A stretch of DNA of 22,160 nt, taken from positions 1 through 22,160 of the forward strand of contig NZ_QUMD01000041.1 of NCBI RefSeq assembly GCF_003481985.1, given 5' to 3'. Source of the stretch: Clostridium sp. OF09-36. Lineage in GTDB: Bacteria; Bacillota; Clostridia; Lachnospirales; Lachnospiraceae. Each line of letters opens with the position of its first letter. Position 1 is the stretch's first letter. Shown one piece after another: positions 15,514-22,160 of this stretch. A program made the translations under genes and the position numbers. The notes beneath the pieces were generated by a model. The model was not told where the DNA came from. It saw only the letters and a program-made list of their open reading frames with translations, and did not search any database.

Positions 15514-16497
15514 ATGCAATTATGTGTCGAGAATAACGGTAAAATTTGGGAGATATCCGAATTATGTCTGGAAATCAGCTGGAAGGATGAACTGAACAAC
15601 GGGGCATCCGTGCTGGAATTTGCTTACCTGTATGAAAGCGAGCTGATGATCCAGAACGGTGATGTTGTGCGTCTGACCAATACCAGCGAAACAGATGGGA
15701 TCTTTTTTGGCGTGGTTTTTAAGGTCAGTATGGGTGAAGACCGGAAGGTAAAGGTTAAGGCATACGATCAGCTGCGTTACGGCAAGGCAAAGGATATCAT
15801 CACGCTGAAAGGCGGACAGGATGATATTTGCACTGTAACGCAGAATATGTGCAAATTTTTGAATTTAAAATCCGGAACAATGCCGGCCGTGGCTTATAAA
15901 GTACCATCCGACAAGGTGAAGTACCAGGACACTTGGATAGATGTAATCTATGGATTGATTTCGGACACTCTGCTCAATACAAAAACTGCGGAAAAGCCAC
16001 AAGGCGACTGGTACCGTCTGGCAGATGTATATGGCGAAGTTAAATTAGACAGCTTGTGGGATCTGCAGCTCCCGCTTGTCCTGGGAGATTCGTCCCTTGC
16101 ATATGGATACAGTTGGGAAAAGAGCATCGATGATAATTTTTACAACATCGTGAAGCTATCCTGGATGGATGAAGGGAGCGGAAAAGCCCAGACCACACAA
16201 GCATCTGCTCAGGAATCCGTGAACCGGTATGGTAATCTGCAGTACTACGAGCATGTCTCAGACAAGAGTACGGATTCCGCAAAGTTGCAGGAGAAAGCCA
16301 AAAAGCTGTTACAGTTGTATAACCACGAAAAAGAGACCATCAAGCTGTCCTGCCTGGGTGATCATTCCGTCCGGGCAGGCTGCAGCATTTATGGCAGCGT
16401 GGCCGACATCGAACTGAACCGGCGGGTGATTGTCAAGTCAGTCACGCATAAATATCTGCCCGTACATACGATGGAGCTGGAGGTGATTGCAAATTGA
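15514..16497 (+). CDS. Baseplate hub protein (XkdQ/YqbQ-like, gpD/gp27 family)
   Basis: This 327-residue protein is preceded by GAAAGGAG. It begins MQLCVENNGKIWEISELCLEISWKDELNNGA, contains LTNTSETDGIFFGVVFKV and ends with LGDHSVRAGCSIYGSVADIELNRRVIVKSVTHKY, as in XkdQ-type late control D-like proteins. These form the trimeric hub that connects tube and spike. It is intact and between the LysM protein and XkdR-like gene, as in PBSX. Confidence 0.9.
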   Translation: MQLCVENNGKIWEISELCLEISWKDELNNGASVLEFAYLYESELMIQNGDVVRLTNTSETDGIFFGVVFKVSMGEDRKVKVKAYDQLRYGKAKDIITLKGGQDDICTVTQNMCKFLNLKSGTMPAVAYKVPSDKVKYQDTWIDVIYGLISDTLLNTKTAEKPQGDWYRLADVYGEVKLDSLWDLQLPLVLGDSSLAYGYSWEKSIDDNFYNIVKLSWMDEGSGKAQTTQASAQESVNRYGNLQYYEHVSDKSTDSAKLQEKAKKLLQLYNHEKETIKLSCLGDHSVRAGCSIYGSVADIELNRRVIVKSVTHKYLPVHTMELEVIAN

Positions 16498-16513
16498 TCA
16501 ATGAGAAATCAAG

Positions 16514-16771
16514 ATGATTGTGGACGGATTTTTGAATTCTGTGAAACTTCCGACTATTCTGATCGGTACCTATAACGGTGCCAGGGTACAGGTGGATGCT
16601 AGGTTTACGGTTCCAGCTGCTCAGCTTTCAGGCAACATGAAATCATCCTTGAAAGCCGGTGACAAGGTCAGAATGCTGGCATCGACAGGCTGGGAAGAAT
16701 TCTATATCTTAGAGATCATTGGTAAGAATACGGCATTTAAGGATGAAATAAAGGGGGAGGCGCTGAAATAA
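16514..16771 (+). CDS. Baseplate protein, XkdR/DUF2577-like
   Basis: This 85-residue protein has an N-terminal beta segment (VDGFLNSVKLPTILIGTYNGARVQVD) and MKSSLKAGDKVRMLASTGWEEFYILEI, an OB-fold-like pattern shared with DUF2577 proteins. The ribosome site is weak (GAGAAATC). The stop overlaps the next ATG by one base. Its position between the hub and XkdS-like gene supports a spike or baseplate-core role. The family assignment is by context and one motif. Confidence 0.72.
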   Translation: MIVDGFLNSVKLPTILIGTYNGARVQVDARFTVPAAQLSGNMKSSLKAGDKVRMLASTGWEEFYILEIIGKNTAFKDEIKGEALK

Positions 16772-17154
16772 TGGAGCTGACAACAGATATGCGGATTGAA
16801 CAGCAGAGCTTTTCCAACCGGTCGTACAATGTCTCGCAGACGGCAATTAACGGATTCGTAACAGATTTGGAAGCGTTATCCCAAGCCATCCACAAGCGGC
16901 TGACTACGCAGCAGTTTGAGTATCCGATTTACAGCTTCGGCTATGGAGTAGATTGGAGAGATTTGCTTGGGCAGGATCCTGAATATGTCCGGCCAGAAAT
17001 GAAGCGGATGATTCAGGAAACATTGCTGGAAGATAATCGCATCACAGAGGTTGATAATTTCTCCTTTGAATTTTCTGGCAATGTGTGCCAGTGCACATTT
17101 GATGTTACAAGCATTTTCGGAATCACAAGGGAGGGAGTGGAAGCCAATGTATGA
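16771..17154 (+). CDS. Baseplate wedge protein (XkdS/DUF2634, gp25-like)
   Basis: This 127-residue protein starts at the base where the previous gene stops, with GGGGGAGG upstream. FEYPIYSFGYGVDWRDLLGQDPEYVRPEMKRMIQETLLEDNRI is the DUF2634/gp25 pattern: a lysozyme-like fold without catalytic residues that joins the baseplate to the sheath. It overlaps the baseplate J gene by eight bases. Confidence 0.88.
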   Translation: MELTTDMRIEQQSFSNRSYNVSQTAINGFVTDLEALSQAIHKRLTTQQFEYPIYSFGYGVDWRDLLGQDPEYVRPEMKRMIQETLLEDNRITEVDNFSFEFSGNVCQCTFDVTSIFGITREGVEANV

Positions 17155-18179
17155 AGATATGACTTATGAAAATATTTTGCAGAATATGTTAAACCGAGTG
17201 CCGGAAGATATCGACAAACGTGAGGGTAGTGTGATTTATGATGCCTTGGCGCCTGCAGCGTATTTCCTCGCTGATCAGTATTTTCAGCTTGCAAATTTTA
17301 TTGACCTTGTGCTTCCGGATACAGCACTGGGCGAATATCTGGACCGGGCTGTGCTGCCTACGGCGTGGAAAGAAAACCAGCCACAGCTGCAGTCAGAAAA
17401 ACGACTGCGTCAGGCGTGGTAGATATCGGAAGCCGATGGGCAATCAGCAACTTGGTTTATGCGGTGACAGCGGCATTGTCGGAATACGAATACGAGGCAA
17501 CCTGCGAGACTCCTGGAACAATCGGCAACCAGTATGTCGGAGAAATGCAGGCTTTGTCTGCTGTAAATGGAGTGACGGCAACGCTGGGGGATATTATCAC
17601 TGCAGGTGCAGATGAGGAGACAGATGATGCATTAAGAACCAGGCTCATGGAAAAGGTACGGCTTCCGGCAACATCTGGAAATGCTTATCATTATCAGCAA
17701 TGGGCACTGGAGGTTCCGGGGGTAGGAGCCGCAAAAGTATTCCCTCTTGATAATGGCCCGGGAACTGTTGGCATCCTGGTAGTAGACGCTGATCGGCTGA
17801 TTGCTGAGGGACTCCCGGCCAAAGTGGCAGCGCACATCGAAACGGTGTGCCCGATCGGGCAACTGTAACCGTATCAAGCCCTACGGCACTGAATATTGCG
17901 ATCAGTGCCAATGTACAGTTGGACGGAAGTAAGAGTCTGAGCGATGTAAAAAAAGCTTATGAAATCGCTGTGAAGGATTTTTTGAGCGATACAGTATTCT
18001 CTTCCTACCGTGTGAGCTATGCGAAACTTGGAAGCTTACTGCTTGATGTGCCCGGAGTGGAAGATTTTGACAGCTTCACGCTGAACGGTGGAACAGGAAA
18101 TGTTACGGTAGGAGAAAAGCAGGTGCCGATTATCGGTACCATATCTTTGTCGGAGGTGAGTGCTGTTGGACTTAACTAA
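17147..18179 (+). pseudogene. Baseplate J protein (XkdT-like), frameshifted twice
   Basis: The frame begins MYEDMTYENILQNMLNRVPEDIDKREGS, a typical baseplate J start. It breaks near 17357-17359, after which YGVERKPATAAVRKTTASG... continues in the -1 register. A second break at about 17857-17860 (a GGGG run read as GGG) leads to ATVTVSSPTALNIAISANVQL... in a further -1 register. Restored length is about 344 residues, normal for the family. It forms the wedge arms of the baseplate. All three segments keep conserved sequence, so loss of function must be recent or only apparent. Confidence 0.88.
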
Positions 18180-18699
18180 AGTGTTGCCTCCATACTATGA
18201 CCAAAATGATACGATGCAGACATTGCAAAAGATTCTGTCAGCTGTTACTGATGACCTGGAAAATGGTCTGAGTGATACTATATCAGAATGCTTTGTGACA
18301 ACAGCATCAAAACTACTCCCAAGGTATGAGCATTTGTTAGGACTTACAGTGGATGTATCAAAGTCGGACCGGTTCCGGCGCGAACGCATAAGGGCAAAAA
18401 TTTCCGGTGCCGGAACCACGACAAAAAGTATGATCGAGGATGTATCCAGAAGCTACTCAAATGGCGAAGTGGAAGTTATAGAGGATAATGAAAACAGTCG
18501 CTTTGTAATCCGCTTCGTTGGCGTTCTTGGCATCCCGGGAAATATGGCAGATTTGAAACTGACCATCGAAGAAATAAAGCCTGCGCATCTTGAAGTGGAA
18601 TATGAGTACATTTACAACACCTGGGCGGACAGCAGCGTGCTGAAGTGGGAGACAGCTGCAGCATACACGTGGGAAGAAATAAGGACGGTGGAGCTATGA
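18166..18699 (+). CDS. Baseplate protein XkdU-like (DUF2313/YmfQ)
   Basis: This 177-residue protein reads DLTKVLPPYYDQNDTMQTLQKILSAVTDDLENGLSDTISECFV and ends with AHLEVEYEYIYNTWADSS...YTWEEIRTVEL, the YmfQ/XkdU pattern. TTG 18166 is chosen as the start because GGAGGTGA (18152-18159) ends six bases upstream and the family normally begins close to the DLTKVLPP segment; GTG 18160 touches the ribosome site. It overlaps the end of the baseplate J gene. The tail fibre gene begins within its stop codon (ATGA). Confidence 0.88.
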   Translation: MDLTKVLPPYYDQNDTMQTLQKILSAVTDDLENGLSDTISECFVTTASKLLPRYEHLLGLTVDVSKSDRFRRERIRAKISGAGTTTKSMIEDVSRSYSNGEVEVIEDNENSRFVIRFVGVLGIPGNMADLKLTIEEIKPAHLEVEYEYIYNTWADSSVLKWETAAAYTWEEIRTVEL

Positions 18700-19358
18700 A
18701 AGAAACAACAAACTTAAAACTGAAAAAACCAGAAAAGAATGAGTATATCAATATCGATGATATCAATAACAATATGGATGTCATCGATGAAGAGGTTGCG
18801 AAGAAAGCATCAGCATCCGGCGGCGATATCTCCGATACCGTGATCACATCTGCAGAGGAGCCTACTGCAGAGTATCCGGTGCCTGCAGCTGGTGACAGCA
18901 CAAAGGTGTTTTTAGGCAAAACTCGGAAGTTTTTTAGCGATATCAAAAACTGGATGACCGGCGTGTGTATGCTGGGACAGATCGTAAATAACTGCGTGAC
19001 CGACAATGCAAAGCTGCCGTTGTCGGCGGCGCAGGGCAAGCAGCTGATGGACCTTTATAATGTGCTAAACACCAACCAGAATCGGACGGCCATTATAAAA
19101 GCTGGATATGCCCAATTCAGTAATATAAAATGGGCTGCTAGCGCATCATACACTTGCGTTGTCTCTGATCAGAATATTAAAAAATCCGATATACTGTTAA
19201 CTGGAATAAGAATTGTGGGTAGCACTGCCGAAAATTATGGATTGCGCTTTTGGGTTGATGATGGATATATATCTTGTAACTGCACCTCATTAATTGCAGG
19301 CAATAACACTACAGTCGGTTTTTGGTATCTGTTAATCCGTTCGGCTATTTCAGAATGA
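18696..19358 (+). CDS. Tail fibre protein (short), variable C-terminus
   Basis: This 220-residue protein has an N-terminal KETTNLKLKKPEKNEYINIDDINNNMDVIDEEV attachment segment, a middle with NNCVTDNAKLPLSAAQGKQLMDLYNVLNT found in many Firmicute phage fibres, and a C-terminal tip (residues about 127-220) that is clearly more AT-rich. The composition change falls near 19068-19090, just after LNT. A 9-bp inverted repeat at that point pairs with one behind the gene, and an opposite-strand tip-like frame follows. The fibre binds the host surface. The C-terminal tip may be one of two alternatives. Confidence 0.85.
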   Translation: MKETTNLKLKKPEKNEYINIDDINNNMDVIDEEVAKKASASGGDISDTVITSAEEPTAEYPVPAAGDSTKVFLGKTRKFFSDIKNWMTGVCMLGQIVNNCVTDNAKLPLSAAQGKQLMDLYNVLNTNQNRTAIIKAGYAQFSNIKWAASASYTCVVSDQNIKKSDILLTGIRIVGSTAENYGLRFWVDDGYISCNCTSLIAGNNTTVGFWYLLIRSAISE

Positions 19359-19628
19359 TATTTTTTCTATGCGCTTGTAAATGTATACACACCATTCGAA
19401 TAGACAAGATAATGATGCTCTTGGCAATTCCAGCTCATAGATTCAACATACCCATATTTTTGGGTGTCATACTTAAAACCAAAAACTGTGTGTACGCCAG
19501 AGTTAAAGAAAAATCCCAAAATAATTGAGCCGGCATCGGACTGTTCAAAAACCATTTTTAAGGATTTTTCTATCGTTTCTCCGCTCATATTACCATAATT
19601 ACGGTTCAGTTTTTTCGCCTTGGTGTTT
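19067..19628. repeat. Inverted 9-bp repeats flanking a possible invertible fibre-tip segment
   Basis: AAACACCAA occurs at 19067-19075 and, inverted, as TTGGTGTTT at 19620-19628. Both copies sit in the same codon phase of their reading frames: CTA AAC ACC AAC on plus and CAA AAC ACC AAG on minus. Inversion of the segment between them would keep the fibre frame open. The repeat is short and could be chance; phase and context are the supporting points. Confidence 0.4.
19367..19588 (-). CDS. Antisense alternative tail-fibre tip (silent cassette)
   Basis: The minus-strand frame is open from beyond 19633 down to 19367, and the first ATG (19588) gives 73 residues. There is no ribosome site before that ATG. 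The product (GSIILGFFFNSGVHTVFGFKYDT, YGYVESMSWNCQEHHYLVYSNGVYTFTS) has the aromatic, Gly-rich look of a fibre tip. Upstream in the same frame it reads NTKAKKLNRNYGNMSGE, so it can be joined in phase to LYNVLNT of the plus-strand fibre. It faces the fibre gene tail to tail. I infer a promoterless alternative tip that becomes expressed after inversion. A remnant of an older fibre gene is the main alternative. Confidence 0.5.
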   Translation of the reverse strand: MSGETIEKSLKMVFEQSDAGSIILGFFFNSGVHTVFGFKYDTQKYGYVESMSWNCQEHHYLVYSNGVYTFTSA

Positions 19629-19651
19629 TGAACTATAAATATAGAAAATTC

Positions 19652-19672
19652 AGGTCCTTCGGGGCCTTTTAT
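19652..19672 (+). terminator. Terminator with UUCG tetraloop
   Basis: AGGTCC (19652-19657) pairs with GGGCCT (19662-19667) with one G.U pair around a C-UUCG-G tetraloop, followed by TTTTATTA. It lies between the fibre cassette and the next gene on the plus strand. Confidence 0.8.
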
Positions 19673-19704
19673 TATACATAAAAATACATTAGGAGGTATC
19701 CCAA

Positions 19705-20433
19705 ATGGAAAAAATCAAATTATCCGGATCTGAGCGGACGTATGAGATCCGGAGCATTATCCCGACAGCAGAGCATGTGCTGCAAATCATCTTTTCAGAC
19801 GCGGTACCGACAGCCTGGGGCGGCGACATCGAGCTGTATACTGCAGGTGATGTGCTGGCCACAACTCTCACCGGCTGGACCACAGTGTACCGCGATGAGG
19901 GCCAGATCATCTACCTGTCAAATGACGGCAGCGTGTACGTGCCGCCTGCGGATCCGGAACCGGTCACGCCGCCAGAGCCGTATGAGCCGACCCTTGCAGA
20001 GCTACAGGCTGCCAAAAAGCAGGAGATCAGTCAGGCGTGTGAGCAGATTATTTATGCTGGCATCAGCGTAACACTGGCAGACGGCACCGTGGAGCACTTT
20101 GCGCTGACTGAGCATGATCAACTTAACCTTTTTGGTAAGCAGGCCCAGCTTGCGGCCGGAACTGAGCAGCTGGAGTATCACTCTGACGGCAAACCGTGTC
20201 GGTATTACAGTGCGACAGACATGCAGACCATCATCGCGGCTGCCATGCAGCATGTCAGCTACCATACCACCTACTGCAACGCGCTTAACATGTGGGTAGC
20301 CGGATGCGAGACAGCTGATGAGCTGCAGCAGATCTATTACGGTGTGGATGTGCCGGAGCAGTACCAGTCGGAGGTCCTCAAAGCATATCTTTTAGAGATT
20401 GCGAGTCTGGCGGGAGATGATGCGGATGCTTAA
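19705..20433 (+). CDS. Tail accessory protein with DUF4376-like C-terminus
   Basis: This 242-residue protein follows AGGAGGT (19691-19697) by seven bases. The N-terminal part (residues 1 to about 75; SERTYEIRSIIPTAEHVLQIIF, WTTVYRDEGQIIYLSNDGSVY) is followed by a proline hinge (PPADPEPVTPPEPYEPT). The C-terminal half (AKKQEISQACEQIIYAGISVTLADGTVEHFALTEHDQ ... NALNMWV) fits DUF4376-like phage proteins. Such proteins lie after the fibre gene and may assist fibre assembly or form part of the tail tip. The function is not known. The end overlaps the membrane protein gene. Confidence 0.7.
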   Translation: MEKIKLSGSERTYEIRSIIPTAEHVLQIIFSDAVPTAWGGDIELYTAGDVLATTLTGWTTVYRDEGQIIYLSNDGSVYVPPADPEPVTPPEPYEPTLAELQAAKKQEISQACEQIIYAGISVTLADGTVEHFALTEHDQLNLFGKQAQLAAGTEQLEYHSDGKPCRYYSATDMQTIIAAAMQHVSYHTTYCNALNMWVAGCETADELQQIYYGVDVPEQYQSEVLKAYLLEIASLAGDDADA

Positions 20434-20845
20434 ACTGTTTTGCAAATACAGCTTTTTGTTTGACGTTGGCGGTGCGCTTTATGTGCTGATCGAGCTGATC
20501 TGGCGGGGCTGGAGCCATTGGACTATGTTTATCCTGGGCGGCCTGTGTTTTGTCATGCTTGGACTGATCAATGAGGTGCTGCAGTGGGATACGCCGCTAT
20601 GGCAGCAGGTGTGGATCGGCACGATCGGGATCACGGCCCTGGAGTTTTTGACTGGTTGCATCGTCAATCTGTGGCTTGGCTGGGGCGTGTGGGATTATAG
20701 CGGGATGCCTGGCAATGTCCTGGGACAGATCTGTCCACAGTACATGGTGCTGTGGGTGCCAGTGAGCCTGATCGGCATTGTGCTGGATGACTGGATCCGG
20801 TACCGCTTTTTCGGCGAGGAGCGTCCGCATTACAAATTAATATAA
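20426..20845 (+). CDS. Four-helix membrane protein (ABC_trans_CmpB-like)
   Basis: This 139-residue protein has about four hydrophobic segments: FLFDVGGALYVLIELIW, MFILGGLCFVMLGLINEVL, IGTIGITALEFLTGCIVNLW and LWVPVSLIGIVLDDWI. The NVLGQICPQYMVLW segment resembles the family named putative ABC-transporter type IV (CmpB). No ATPase partner is present. In phages it lies just before the holin genes, so a membrane role in lysis or in altering the host is possible. ATG 20426 was chosen because GGGAG (20412-20416) is nine bases upstream; ATG 20417 and 20420 are closer alternatives. Confidence 0.75.
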   Translation: MLKLFCKYSFLFDVGGALYVLIELIWRGWSHWTMFILGGLCFVMLGLINEVLQWDTPLWQQVWIGTIGITALEFLTGCIVNLWLGWGVWDYSGMPGNVLGQICPQYMVLWVPVSLIGIVLDDWIRYRFFGEERPHYKLI

Positions 20846-20857
20846 GGGAGATACACG

Positions 20858-21207
20858 ATGATTGAAGTGATTTTACAGTACATAGCCACGCACTGGGTTG
20901 CGTGGCTTTTTGCGGCTATCTCCGGCATCCTGGGCGCAGCTTATCGCAGATTATCCAAGCAGCTCAAAACGGAGCAGATAAAAGCGCGGTCTATCAATGC
21001 TGCAGTGTTGGCCCTGCTCCACGACAGGCTGTACCAAGCGTGCCAGTTTTATTTAAAACGGGGATATTGTACACTCGAAGACCGAGACAATTTGGAGTAC
21101 ATGTTTAAGCTTATAAGGCTTTGGGTGGCAATGGAACCGGCGAAGAACTATATAACAGGTGCCTGGCATTGCCGTATGAATCGGCAGAAAGTGAGGATAA
21201 GAAATGA
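20858..21207 (+). pseudogene. Membrane-anchored lysis-region protein, frameshifted
   Basis: The ATG follows AAGGGAGA. The N-terminus has one membrane segment (WVAWLFAAISGILGAAYRRL) and then a basic helical part (ALLHDRLYQACQFYLKRGYCT). The frame breaks near 21109-21112. The expected continuation YKALGGNGTGEELYNRCLALP lies in the -1 register and stops at 21205-21207. I recognise this as a common small phage protein found next to holins, whose usual form has a YxALGGNGT motif. Restored length is about 116 residues. One base is missing. The stop overlaps the next start (AAATGA). Confidence 0.8.
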
Positions 21208-21530
21208 ATATGAACGACGTGTTGCAGTATGCAGCGTATGTGTTGGTGGCCATCGGTGTGATGGCTTTTTTAGTATCTGTAATTACGCAGGTAATCAAAG
21301 AACTGCCATGCTTTAAGCAGGTGCCGACCGCCGTGGTTGTGATCGTGCTGAGCCTGGTCCTTTGCCCGGTGGCACTGGTGGCGCTGCTGGCCTGGATGTC
21401 AAAGCCGATTACCTGGTATCTTTTATTTGCTTGTATGATTGCAGCTTTTATAGTAGCGCTGGTTGCAATGGACGGATGGGAGCGTGTGACCGAGATATGG
21501 CAGCGGACAAGGTACAGCGATAAGCATTGA
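21204..21530 (+). CDS. Holin-like protein, three membrane segments
   Basis: This 108-residue protein has three strong hydrophobic segments: YAAYVLVAIGVMAFLVSVITQVI, VPTAVVVIVLSLVLCPVALVALLAW and WYLLFACMIAAFIVALVAM. A short charged tail (RVTEIWQRTRYSDKH) follows. Size, topology and place before the lysozyme fit a holin that opens the cytoplasmic membrane for endolysin release. GAGGA (21193-21197) supports ATG 21204. Confidence 0.82.
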   Translation: MNMNDVLQYAAYVLVAIGVMAFLVSVITQVIKELPCFKQVPTAVVVIVLSLVLCPVALVALLAWMSKPITWYLLFACMIAAFIVALVAMDGWERVTEIWQRTRYSDKH

Positions 21531-21531
21531 G

Positions 21532-21545
21532 AGGAGGTGATCCAG
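21532..21545 (+). promoter_or_regulatory. Extended Shine-Dalgarno sequence without an obvious start
   Basis: AGGAGGTGATCCAG matches 14 bases of the complement of the conserved bacterial 16S rRNA 3' end (GGCTGGATCACCTCCTTT). No ATG, GTG or TTG lies 5-12 bases downstream. An open frame (ISPAAARVTAAMLLRYRNG...) runs on to TAA 21630-21632, with GTG 21567 and ATG 21579 as possible but distant starts, so a tiny protein may be translated here. A lost base at the start codon, as in other genes of this window, would also explain it. Confidence 0.4.
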
Positions 21546-21584
21546 ATATCTCCCGCGGCGGCCCGGGTGACGGCCGCCATGTTG

Positions 21585-21598
21585 TTGCGATATCGCAA
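21585..21598. promoter_or_regulatory. 14-bp palindrome, possible operator (copy 2)
   Basis: TTGCGATATCGCAA is a perfect palindrome and shares the core TTGCGAYATCGCAA with the intergenic palindrome at 7073-7090. It lies between the holin-like gene and the next small gene. It also falls inside a tiny open frame, where it would encode LRYR, so a coding coincidence is possible. Confidence 0.4.
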
Positions 21599-21652
21599 TG
21601 GGCGATTTAAGCGCTACCCTTATAATAATTAAGAAGAAAAGAGGACAAATCT

Positions 21653-21919
21653 ATGATGAAATTAAGCGAAACTGTCGAAATGATGAACAGCGCAGATTAT
21701 AAGGAAAGATTTAAGGCTGAGTATAATCAGCTGGCTATCAGATATTATGGCTTGAAAGGGATGTTAGAGAAATGGGATGCAGGCACGCTGCCGTTTAAGC
21801 CGACATGTCCGAGAAGTACCTATAATATGCAGTTGACCGCCATGACGGATTACCTTGCGGTGCTGGAAGCCAGGGCGGTTATGGAAGGCATTGAGCTTGA
21901 CGATGTAAGCTGCAAATAA
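21653..21919 (+). CDS. crAss001_48-related small phage protein
   Basis: This 88-residue protein contains MMNSADYKERFKAEYNQLAIRYYGLKGML, WDAGTLPFKPTCP and AVLEARAVMEGIEL. That is the pattern of the widespread crAss001_48-related phage family, of unknown function, predicted to be helical. GAGGA (21641-21645) is seven bases before ATG 21653; ATG 21656 is the alternative. It lies between the holin-like gene and lysozyme, a common place for host-interaction or regulatory accessory genes. Confidence 0.78.
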   Translation: MMKLSETVEMMNSADYKERFKAEYNQLAIRYYGLKGMLEKWDAGTLPFKPTCPRSTYNMQLTAMTDYLAVLEARAVMEGIELDDVSCK

Positions 21920-21937
21920 GGCAGAAAGGATAATCAA

Positions 21938-22160
21938 ATGAAAATATCAGAAAAAGGACTTGCGCTGATCAAAAAATTTGAAGGCTGCCGTCTGACAGCT
22001 TACCAGGATGCCGTAGGTGTCTGGACCATCGGCTATGGCACCACCACTGCAGACAAGTCTATCACAGGCACCACGATTTGCCAGGGGTTGCGCATTAGCC
22101 AGAAGACGGCAGATGAGTGGCTGCGTGAATCCATCAATCGCAAGTATGGCCCGAAGGTGG
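21938..22160 (+). CDS. Phage lysozyme (GH24), 5' part only
   Basis: The gene runs off the end of the window after 74 codons. The N-terminus has the GH24 (T4-type lysozyme) catalytic layout: KKFEG with E15, then D24 in AYQDAVG, then T30 in WTIGYGTT, the E-8aa-D-5aa-T spacing. It cleaves the glycan strands of peptidoglycan and would be the endolysin released by the holin. AGAAAGGA lies just upstream. There is no signal peptide, which fits holin-dependent release. Only the catalytic N-terminus can be judged. Confidence 0.92.
   Translation, partial: MKISEKGLALIKKFEGCRLTAYQDAVGVWTIGYGTTTADKSITGTTICQGLRISQKTADEWLRESINRKYGPKV

Noticed and set aside
19067..19075. Full Hin/Gin-type recombination site
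   Set aside because: Only the central bases of the right-hand copy resemble it, the left-hand copy does not, and arm symmetry is poor. Kept only as a short inverted repeat.
18696..19358. Diversity-generating retroelement target in the fibre
   Set aside because: No reverse transcriptase, template repeat or adenine-biased variable repeat is visible in the window.
21532..21545. Fragment of an antisense 16S rRNA gene
   Set aside because: The match ends after 14 bases and the following sequence does not continue as rRNA; an extended ribosome site explains it better.
21621..21626. Perfect TATAAT as a promoter before the crAss001_48-related gene
   Set aside because: No -35 hexamer at 16-18 bases, and the bases fall at the end of a possible small frame; AT-rich chance match.

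Overview
The window is the late (structural) half of a contractile-tailed, PBSX-like (Xkd/Yqb-type) phage or prophage. The host is most likely a gut Clostridia/Lachnospiraceae-type Firmicute: there are strong AGGAGG ribosome sites, a moderate base composition, family signatures typical of that phage group, and no host housekeeping gene. No integrase, repressor, replication gene or attachment site is visible, so whether the element is integrated cannot be decided here.

Layout. Positions 1-482 hold a leader with three tandem 9-bp repeats, a short structured element and two adjacent tRNA genes: tRNA-Ile(UAU) and an initiator-like tRNA(CAU). The tRNA unit ends at a terminator. A visibly AT-rich ParA-type ATPase gene (587-1561) follows, with its own candidate -10 box and terminator, as in a phage moron. 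The packaging and head module runs from 1630 to about 10.8 kb: TerS, TerL, SPP1-type portal, MuF-like minor capsid protein with an HExxH tail domain, a small terminator-bounded insert of two tiny genes, scaffold, major capsid, connector, head closure, HK97 gp10-like protein and tail terminator. The tail module follows: sheath, tube, tail assembly chaperone with a textbook programmed -1 frameshift, tape measure, LysM protein, hub (XkdQ-like), XkdR/XkdS-like proteins, baseplate J, XkdU-like protein and tail fibre. Behind the fibre gene lies a second fibre-tip-like reading frame in the opposite orientation, in the same codon phase at a short inverted repeat, which suggests an invertible host-range cassette. 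The window ends with a DUF4376-like tail accessory protein, a four-helix membrane protein, a holin-like pair, a crAss001_48-related small protein and the start of a GH24 lysozyme.

A striking overall feature is that six otherwise normal genes (TerS, head closure, tape measure, LysM protein, baseplate J and a membrane-anchored lysis-region protein) are broken by eight single-base losses, all in the same direction and several in short homopolymers. Uncorrected deletion errors in a long-read assembly are the simplest explanation. The alternative is a recently inactivated prophage. The chaperone frameshift is different: it has a canonical slippery site and stem-loop and is almost certainly functional.

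The best candidates for new biology are the inverted tail-fibre cassette, the solitary ParA-type ATPase moron beside the tRNA pair, the HExxH domain on the minor capsid protein with its overlapping acidic small ORF, and a palindrome TTGCGAYATCGCAA that occurs at two distant gene boundaries.
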